From Euryarchaeota archaeon UBA439 (GTDB taxonomy: Archaea; Thermoplasmatota; Poseidoniia; Poseidoniales; Thalassarchaeaceae): a stretch of DNA of 17,541 nucleotides. Positions 12,580 through 17,541 of the stretch are shown in pieces. Made by a program: the position numbers and the translations under genes. Numbering within the stretch: the first letter of the stretch is position 1; every line of letters starts with the position of its first letter. Below the pieces are notes generated by a model. The model saw nothing but the letters and a program-made list of their open reading frames with translations. It made no database searches and had not been told where the DNA came from. The stretch spans positions 16,376 through 33,916 of the forward strand of contig DANB01000029.1 of assembly GCA_002497245.1 (NCBI GenBank), given 5' to 3'.

Positions 12580-14856
12580 ATGCAGAAGAGCGGCATTAGC
12601 ATATTTATGGCTATTTTGATGGTATCAACAACTTTGGCAGGATGCGCGTCAAATGATAGTATTAGTCAAACAAATGATGATGTAGATGAATTACAGAAGA
12701 ATCAAAATGAAATGACTTTATTGTTAGAGGCTTTGATAAATGAAAATATTGCTTTAAGAAATGATCTCGATGCTTTGAATAATTCTTCTAACTCTATGAT
12801 GTTACAAATAGATGAATTAGTTTTAGAAAGACAAGCATTGCTTTCGCAATTAAGCTCCAGTGATTACAATACCTCTTCACTATACAATATCATGGTTGAC
12901 CAAACACTTGAGTTAGCTGCACTGCAAGCTCTTCTCGAGTTAGAAGGCGAGGCAATTGAAAGTCTTGATAATGCTCTCGAGTCTACTAAACAATCTTTGC
13001 AAGAGCTCTCAGATCAAGTTATTCTATACCGACCTCTTCCAAATGTTGATTGCCCATCAATAAGTTCTGGTATAACAGTGATTTCAGGAGTTGATGACGG
13101 AACAGGGAAAGGGGAAGCAAACGATGGTATTCTACATCTTGATGAAGGAAAAAATAGCTTTTCTTTCTGTAACACCGTATTCGATAGATTAACTGATGAT
13201 TTAATCCTCCCTCCTGGTTCATCAGGACTTACTTGGATTATTGAATTAGAAGAAGTTGTTTTATTCACCGGCAATAATGGCTCTACAGGTTTAGAATTGT
13301 GGGTTAGTGATGGTACCAAGAAGGGAACAAATTTAGTCAAAGATATTCTTCCAGGGGTGTATTCCAGTGGCTTAATAGATCCTGTTAGATTTGGTGAAGG
13401 AATATTATTTGCAGCTAGTAATGGAATAAATGGAAGTGAATTATGGTTCTCCGATGGAACGGAAGAAGGAACTTATATGGTTAAGGATATCAATGAAGGG
13501 TATGATAGAGGACTTTTATCTTCTGCTGTTAATGGTTATTCTTCATTAATCACAGTGGCAAGATCCGGCGCCTATTTCAGAGCGACAAATGGAATTAATG
13601 GTACAGAGTTATGGTTTACTGATGCAACGGAACAAGGGACCTATATGGTTTCAGATATTTATCCCGGTGCTTCTGAAAGTATACCAAATTCTTTAACGAC
13701 TATTGCAGATGTAGTTTATTTTTCAGCAGATAATGGTGTAAACGGAACAGAACTTTGGAAGAGTGATGGTACTGATCAGGGTACTTCGATGATTATGGAT
13801 ATTAATCCTGGTTCCGGAAGTAGTGTTCCATCACATATTACTGAGGCTGGGGGGATAATTTATTTCTCTGCAAATGATGGAATTGTGGGTCAAGAATTAT
13901 GGAAAACTACTGGGTTATCAATTACTACGGAATTAGTTAAGGATATCCGAAATGGCTCTTATGGAAGTTATCCTGGTAACTTCATTGAGTATAATGATAA
14001 ATTATACTTTTCAGCAGGTTCATTCAGAGAAGATTGGGAGATTAGCAGGATAGAACTTTGGACAAGTTCAGGAACTAATGAAACTACATTTAGAGTTGGG
14101 CAAGATCAAGAATTATACACTAATCCAGAAACAATTACTATTTTTGGGGACCAATTATTTATGTCACTCTCCACCTTTATTACTGGTTGGAGAAATTATG
14201 CTTCTTGTATTTGGGAAGGTAATAGTGAACTAGTTGCAAATGGATTAGATGATTTATGGTATTGTACTACTCCACTTTTCGAGCATTGGTCAGATACAAA
14301 TATTTCTGAAATAGAAGACAGATGGAATTATTGTGAATACGACAGTATGAATGGAGAATGGTATTGTACAGATATTATTGATCAAGACCCAGAAAATGAA
14401 TTACTTTACAATCAGGAATTACATATAGAATTTAGTTTCTGGGGTAACTTTGAGACCGGGAATGAACCTGCCTTATCTGATGGGACACTTGATGGAACCT
14501 ACGTAATTAAAGAGGTTGCACCGTGGACATTCGGCAATCTAGATGGAGGAGATCCGTTCTGGTTTAATTATAATTCAATGAATTATGGAACTATGGGGTC
14601 AGATCCTGAAGTACTCGGTGATGTTGTTTACTTCTTTGGTTGGACCCCACAAAACTATTGGGAACTTTTCAGAACTGATGGTAGCGCAGATGGGACTATG
14701 ATGGTGAAAGATTTGTATCCTGGATATTTTGAAGCTGATTGGCCTACTAGTCTGACAACTTTGAATAATATGGAGTCTGTAGTGTGGTTTGGAGATGATC
14801 CTGAATACGGAGTTCAGTTGAGACTATATTACGAAGGTACAGGTTCTTACTTCTAG
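12580..14856 (+). CDS. Secreted lipoprotein: coiled coil plus ELWxSDGT-repeat propeller-like domain
   Basis: This 758-residue protein begins with a signal sequence ending in the lipobox LAGC (lipidated Cys22), so it should be anchored outside the cell. Residues about 34-148 are charged heptad-like sequence (ELQKNQNEMTLLLEALINEN...), probably a coiled-coil stalk. Residues 158-197, flanked by Cys, hold GVDD...GEANDGILHLDEG, which resembles the small DUF7151-type calcium-loop module. From about 231, ELWxSDGTxxGTxxVKDIxPG motifs recur: ELW at 239, 287, 343, 391, 439 and 492, a degenerate copy near 632, and WELF at 694. The spacing of about 48-56 residues suggests blades of a beta-propeller. An insertion (about 510-620) is Trp-, Tyr- and Cys-rich (Cys543, 562, 585, 596). 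Function is unknown; binding of polymers or surfaces is a guess. A TATA box at 12533-12546 supports its own promoter. Confidence 0.85.
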   Translation: MQKSGISIFMAILMVSTTLAGCASNDSISQTNDDVDELQKNQNEMTLLLEALINENIALRNDLDALNNSSNSMMLQIDELVLERQALLSQLSSSDYNTSSLYNIMVDQTLELAALQALLELEGEAIESLDNALESTKQSLQELSDQVILYRPLPNVDCPSISSGITVISGVDDGTGKGEANDGILHLDEGKNSFSFCNTVFDRLTDDLILPPGSSGLTWIIELEEVVLFTGNNGSTGLELWVSDGTKKGTNLVKDILPGVYSSGLIDPVRFGEGILFAASNGINGSELWFSDGTEEGTYMVKDINEGYDRGLLSSAVNGYSSLITVARSGAYFRATNGINGTELWFTDATEQGTYMVSDIYPGASESIPNSLTTIADVVYFSADNGVNGTELWKSDGTDQGTSMIMDINPGSGSSVPSHITEAGGIIYFSANDGIVGQELWKTTGLSITTELVKDIRNGSYGSYPGNFIEYNDKLYFSAGSFREDWEISRIELWTSSGTNETTFRVGQDQELYTNPETITIFGDQLFMSLSTFITGWRNYASCIWEGNSELVANGLDDLWYCTTPLFEHWSDTNISEIEDRWNYCEYDSMNGEWYCTDIIDQDPENELLYNQELHIEFSFWGNFETGNEPALSDGTLDGTYVIKEVAPWTFGNLDGGDPFWFNYNSMNYGTMGSDPEVLGDVVYFFGWTPQNYWELFRTDGSADGTMMVKDLYPGYFEADWPTSLTTLNNMESVVWFGDDPEYGVQLRLYYEGTGSYF
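13270..14724 (+). repeat. ELWxSDGT protein repeat array
   Basis: About eight imperfect copies of a 48-56-residue unit occur in the lipoprotein. The best four run NGINGSELWFSDGTEEGTYM, NGINGTELWFTDATEQGTYM, NGVNGTELWKSDGTDQGTSM and the more diverged NDGIVGQELWKTTG. Repeats are conserved at protein level but not identical at DNA level, so they are old and unlikely to recombine. The inserted Cys-rich segment breaks the array between the sixth copy and the last two. Confidence 0.8.
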
Positions 14857-14882
14857 ATAATCTATATTATTGAGATATTATT

Positions 14883-15443
14883 ATGGATAATAATAATTAT
14901 CAAATCTTATCTCAACTAATAGAGAGTGTAATATCAAAAATGAGGACTTTTGTCGATAAGGATAATGAAAGATTTTTTTCAGATAGTGAACTTTCACAAT
15001 TATCTGAGATTGAAGTCTCGTTTCTTTCTAGAAATTCAATCTCTAGACATGGACTCACAACTAATTTAGATAAATCAAAAAAATTAACTTCTAGTAATTG
15101 TGCAGTCAGACTTAATAGAAAATTGTTTGAAGAAAAATATCTTGAATATGCTAAATTTGTTCTTTTTCATGAATATATTCATTGTTTAGGAAATTTTTCT
15201 CATGATAAGAATTTTCGCCAATTAGAAAATCTCTGGCCGGAGAAAAAACAAATGAATATTATTGGGAGACAATTAACTAGAGATTTGCAAGAAGTAAAAG
15301 CTCGATGGGCTTGGACATGTTCGAAATGTGGATTTATAGTAAAACGTAGTTCCCGAAAGTTTCGGAGCAATTATTACCATAAAGAATGCCTTGGCAAATT
15401 AAATAATGTCCCAATTATTCGTCCCACCAGTTTGGAGCATTAA
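14883..15443 (+). CDS. SprT-like zinc metalloprotease-like protein
   Basis: This 186-residue protein belongs to the SprT/Spartan-like group. The active-site motif is HEYIH (96-100) in KFVLFHEYIHCLG, with His107 in FSHDKNF as the likely third zinc ligand (family pattern GHGxxF). The C-terminal part is a zinc-ribbon-like module: C146-x2-C149 (WTCSKCG) and H166-x2-C169 (YYHKEC), as SprT proteins often have. The eukaryotic relative Spartan cuts DNA-protein crosslinks; for archaeal and bacterial SprT the role is not established, and proteolysis of DNA-bound proteins is inference. Glu97 is present, so catalysis is possible. It starts 26 bases after the lipoprotein stop with no Shine-Dalgarno. AT-rich TATA-like sequence (14852-14870) lies directly upstream, so it may have its own leaderless promoter. 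Its 3' end overlaps the convergent hydrolase gene by 29 bases. Confidence 0.85.
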   Translation: MDNNNYQILSQLIESVISKMRTFVDKDNERFFSDSELSQLSEIEVSFLSRNSISRHGLTTNLDKSKKLTSSNCAVRLNRKLFEEKYLEYAKFVLFHEYIHCLGNFSHDKNFRQLENLWPEKKQMNIIGRQLTRDLQEVKARWAWTCSKCGFIVKRSSRKFRSNYYHKECLGKLNNVPIIRPTSLEH

Positions 15444-17187
15444 ACCAATTTGCATGATCTAACGGTCTGTCTATGGTAGGTAAAGTGAGTACTTGATAAC
15501 CCGCAAATATTGTCATTCCCACAGAAGCACATGGTGAGGGCAGATAGTCTTCTCCGGATTCAGTTACTACCAATTGAATTGTATGGCCCTTAGGAACAAT
15601 AACATCCATTGGATTGAATTCCATCAGCATTCTGTAACTAGTCATAGGAGATGTTGGCTTAGCATCATAACCTCCATCTCTGTACCTGACATCCATAGTT
15701 GCATGCCCCAATCTTAAACCTGAAGTTCCATCGAACATTGTAACGAATAATTGTCCACCATTGCAAGTATTTGTTCTGGCATCAATATGTAATGTTGGTA
15801 GTCCAGAGATGTGCATATCCTCTGTCAATGGTTGACTTGTGATAGTCATTGACTGTTGAGAATTCACAGTTCCTGACATTCCACCTTCCCAGTCTGCAAT
15901 TGCATATTGTACATTTTCAGTGTCTTCAGCAGGCCATGTTTCTTCGATATGCCATTCTCCATCATTCCTTTGTACTTGGACATAAGATTCAGGTTCTTCT
16001 CCAATTCCTTTCAAGTAATATTCGAACCATGGAAATAGTTCAACTGCCCAATCCATTCTTGTTACACTTGGAAATGCTTCAGCCCCATATCCTGACTCCA
16101 ATCCTTCGTGAACACTTTGTTGGTCTGGGTAATTATGCCCCCACTGTCCAGCAATCGTTCGGACATTTATCCCTGCATCTTCCAATAATTGATGGGTTGG
16201 GAATGCGTGATATGGGTCAACATTCCAATCTTGTAACCCCCAAACAATATATACGCTCCCATTATAATTGTCGATTACATCTTGTAAATGATATCTTTCA
16301 TCCCAATAATCATTCCACTCATCGCCTCCAAGACCTGCTCCAAACCAAGTTGTAAATGGACTCAAAGGACCTATAGCATCATCAGTACAGAATCTCATAT
16401 CATCACTTGTAGCATCAGCAGTTGCTCCTTCATACAAAACATCGTATAGCATTGCTCTAGCTTCACTAGATCCATTTCTATAGAACATCTGTTGAACTCC
16501 TATAGACCCGGAAATTGGAACAATAGTTTTCAAATGTTCGGATGGGTTTTGAGCAGCTTCCCAATTTGTTGTTCCTGCATATGATTTCCCCATTAAACCA
16601 ACATTCCCATTTGACCAATCTTGTTCACCAAGCCAATGAACCGCAGCTTGTATCCCTATTTGTTCTCCAAGTCCCTTTACATCCTGACAATGAGTTGATT
16701 TACCTGTACCAAATGTTGAAATCTGTGCTAGAGCATATCCATGAGGGACAAATTCTTCTAGAACCCACAATCCTACTCCAGCATCTGGAACTGTATTAGG
16801 ATTCGAATCATCTCCTGCTATTCCTTCACCTCCAAAATCATAGTATGGATGTACTGTTGCTATTACAGGAACTTTTGTTCCATTTGGTACTTCTGGCATC
16901 CATAAAGAAACATGCATTAAAGCCGGCTCAGGATAACCCACATCTTGCTCAGATAGAGGTAAATCGACTTCTACGAAGTGTTCAGTTGGACCAGACCATG
17001 AATAGATTCCTTCTACTGGTAGTTGACTTCTCCATCCAGTCATATTTAATTCCATATTTTCTCTTTCATGGATTGGAGTATCCCACCACTCATCATTGTT
17101 GCTAATTTCTTGTTTATCCTCAGTAAAACAACCTGCTAAGGTCGGCACTATCATGAGTAAACAAATCATGAGTGCGAGAGTGCGCAT
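15415..17187 (-). CDS. Secreted lipoprotein hydrolase, CocE/X-Pro dipeptidyl-peptidase (S15) family
   Basis: The 590-residue protein starts with a signal sequence and lipobox LAGC (Cys20), so it should work tethered to the outside of the cell. Residues about 65-400 form an alpha/beta-hydrolase domain. The nucleophile is Ser202 in GLMGKSYAGTTNW (family GxSYxG); the likely acid and base are Asp320 in IVWGLQDWNV and His351 in GQWGHNYP. The strand HPYYDFGG (113-120) probably forms the oxyanion hole. Residues about 420-575 match the C-terminal jelly-roll domain of the family (LPTLHIDA..., RLGHATMDVRYRDG, VPKGHTIQLVV). The family includes X-Pro dipeptidyl peptidases and esterases such as cocaine esterase and cephalosporin acylase, so the substrate (peptide, ester or amide) is open. 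A surface peptidase would suit a protein-scavenging heterotroph; that is inference. A TATA box at 17211-17223 sits about 29 bases before the ATG. Confidence 0.92.
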   Translation of the reverse strand: MRTLALMICLLMIVPTLAGCFTEDKQEISNNDEWWDTPIHERENMELNMTGWRSQLPVEGIYSWSGPTEHFVEVDLPLSEQDVGYPEPALMHVSLWMPEVPNGTKVPVIATVHPYYDFGGEGIAGDDSNPNTVPDAGVGLWVLEEFVPHGYALAQISTFGTGKSTHCQDVKGLGEQIGIQAAVHWLGEQDWSNGNVGLMGKSYAGTTNWEAAQNPSEHLKTIVPISGSIGVQQMFYRNGSSEARAMLYDVLYEGATADATSDDMRFCTDDAIGPLSPFTTWFGAGLGGDEWNDYWDERYHLQDVIDNYNGSVYIVWGLQDWNVDPYHAFPTHQLLEDAGINVRTIAGQWGHNYPDQQSVHEGLESGYGAEAFPSVTRMDWAVELFPWFEYYLKGIGEEPESYVQVQRNDGEWHIEETWPAEDTENVQYAIADWEGGMSGTVNSQQSMTITSQPLTEDMHISGLPTLHIDARTNTCNGGQLFVTMFDGTSGLRLGHATMDVRYRDGGYDAKPTSPMTSYRMLMEFNPMDVIVPKGHTIQLVVTESGEDYLPSPCASVGMTIFAGYQVLTLPTIDRPLDHANWFNAPNWWDE

Positions 17188-17210
17188 ACACTTCCGAATT
17201 TATAATAGGA

Positions 17211-17223
17211 TAAAATATAAACT
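17211..17223 (-). promoter_or_regulatory. TATA box of the CocE-like lipoprotein gene
   Basis: The minus strand reads AGTTTATATTTTA, centred about 29 bases before the ATG at 17187. Transcription would begin within a few bases of the start codon, so the message is probably leaderless or nearly so; no Shine-Dalgarno is present. Confidence 0.6.
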
Positions 17224-17264
17224 GTGTTTTTGTGCAGTCTATTCTCTCAAATTATATTTATGAA

Positions 17265-17541
17265 TTATTTTTTTCCTATCTCAATATCTAAAACTAAATG
17301 ATCCCAATGTGGCGCATAAGATTTAATTTTGTTTATTTTACAGTTGATAATTTTATAATTTAGACTTATTTTTAGCAATTTTTCAGTAGTCTCTGAGAGG
17401 AATACTTGATGATTGTTAGAGGGAGCCAATCCATGAATATGCAGTACACCTCCTCCTTCTTTCAGGCATCTCAAGGCTACATTATATGACTCTTGAGCAG
17501 TTGGCAAAAGTCCCAGCAATACTCTATCTGCTTTATTCTTT
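17265..17541 (-). CDS. taw2: C-terminal part of Taw2-like wyosine aminocarboxypropyltransferase, cut by window edge
   Basis: The frame is open from the window edge to a TAA at 17265-17267, about 92 residues, so only the C-terminal end is present. Its first residues read ADRVLLGLLPTAQESYNVALRCLKEGGGVLHIHG. The GLLPT/S motif and the GG-x-LHIHG strand fit the end of the Rossmann methyltransferase-like fold in Taw2/TYW2, which transfers the aminocarboxypropyl group of S-adenosylmethionine to 4-demethylwyosine-37 in tRNA-Phe, the step after Taw1. The sister family Trm5 (m1G37 methyltransferase) usually has a different motif (PLP or LPxGA, then HYY), so Taw2 is preferred, but the fragment is short. 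The ATG-less start at 17519 (TTG) is only an internal Leu codon. In the 77 bases to the CocE-like gene I see only that gene's promoter. Confidence 0.72.
   Translation of the reverse strand, partial: KNKADRVLLGLLPTAQESYNVALRCLKEGGGVLHIHGLAPSNNHQVFLSETTEKLLKISLNYKIINCKINKIKSYAPHWDHLVLDIEIGKK

Noticed and set aside
13270..14724. CRISPR array or DNA tandem repeat
   Set aside because: The periodicity is in a coding frame and degenerate at DNA level; spacing of about 144-168 bases and amino-acid conservation point to protein repeats.
15849..16355. A + strand open frame inside the CocE-like gene, with similar ones further on to 17105
   Set aside because: These are shadows of the hydrolase gene; their products are rich in Leu, His and Gln, typical of antisense frames.
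17265..17541. Trm5 (tRNA m1G37 methyltransferase) as identity of the cut gene
   Set aside because: The visible GLLPT motif and LHIHG strand fit Taw2 better. The choice is not final because the N-terminal part is missing.

Overview
The window (about 17.5 kb, AT-rich) reads as planktonic euryarchaeal DNA, most likely Marine Group II (Candidatus Poseidoniales) or a close relative such as Marine Group III. Archaeal signs are a six-cysteine archaeal-type 4-demethylwyosine synthase (Taw1), the C-terminal end of a Taw2-like wyosine enzyme, TATA-like boxes close to start codons, and the GGTGA type of ribosome binding site used only inside operons. Mixed with these are genes of bacterial flavour (oligoribonuclease, MsrA, DUF2237) and two secreted proteins with LAGC lipoboxes. 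The assignment is inference from gene content; there is no rRNA here.

Layout: (1) 1-297, 3' part of a DUF2237 gene. (2) 354-5426, a three-gene + strand operon coding for a MacB/LolD-type ABC system: ATPase, a 1121-residue double FtsX permease, then a second ATPase with a long C-terminal extension ending in a zinc ribbon. (3) 5410-6525 (-), taw1, convergent with and overlapping the operon. (4) 6595-9244 (+), a LURP-one/scramblase-like protein, IMP dehydrogenase (guaB) and MsrA overlapping guaB. (5) 9345-10635 (+), two unassigned membrane proteins that look like an operon. (6) 10625-11893 (-), an MFS exporter, divergent from (7) 11971-12510 (+), oligoribonuclease. (8) 12580-15443 (+), a large ELWxSDGT-repeat lipoprotein and an SprT-like zinc protein. 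(9) 15415-17187 (-), a CocE/X-Pro dipeptidyl-peptidase-like lipoprotein. (10) 17265-17541 (-), the C-terminal end of Taw2.

Themes: envelope and secretion functions (ABC system, MFS exporter, two lipoproteins, the membrane-protein pair), RNA metabolism (Taw1 and Taw2 on the tRNA-Phe wyosine pathway; Orn on short RNA), nucleotide synthesis (GuaB) and protein repair (MsrA). The genes are packed tightly: no intergenic stretch exceeds about 100 bases, and all three convergent gene pairs overlap at their 3' ends. I saw no tRNA, rRNA, CRISPR array, insertion sequence or replication origin.

The best candidate for something undescribed is the asymmetric ABC system, in which one permease chain is flanked by two different, apparently intact ATPases, one with an AbrB-like segment and a zinc ribbon. 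The membrane-protein pair at 9345-10635 is the next candidate.
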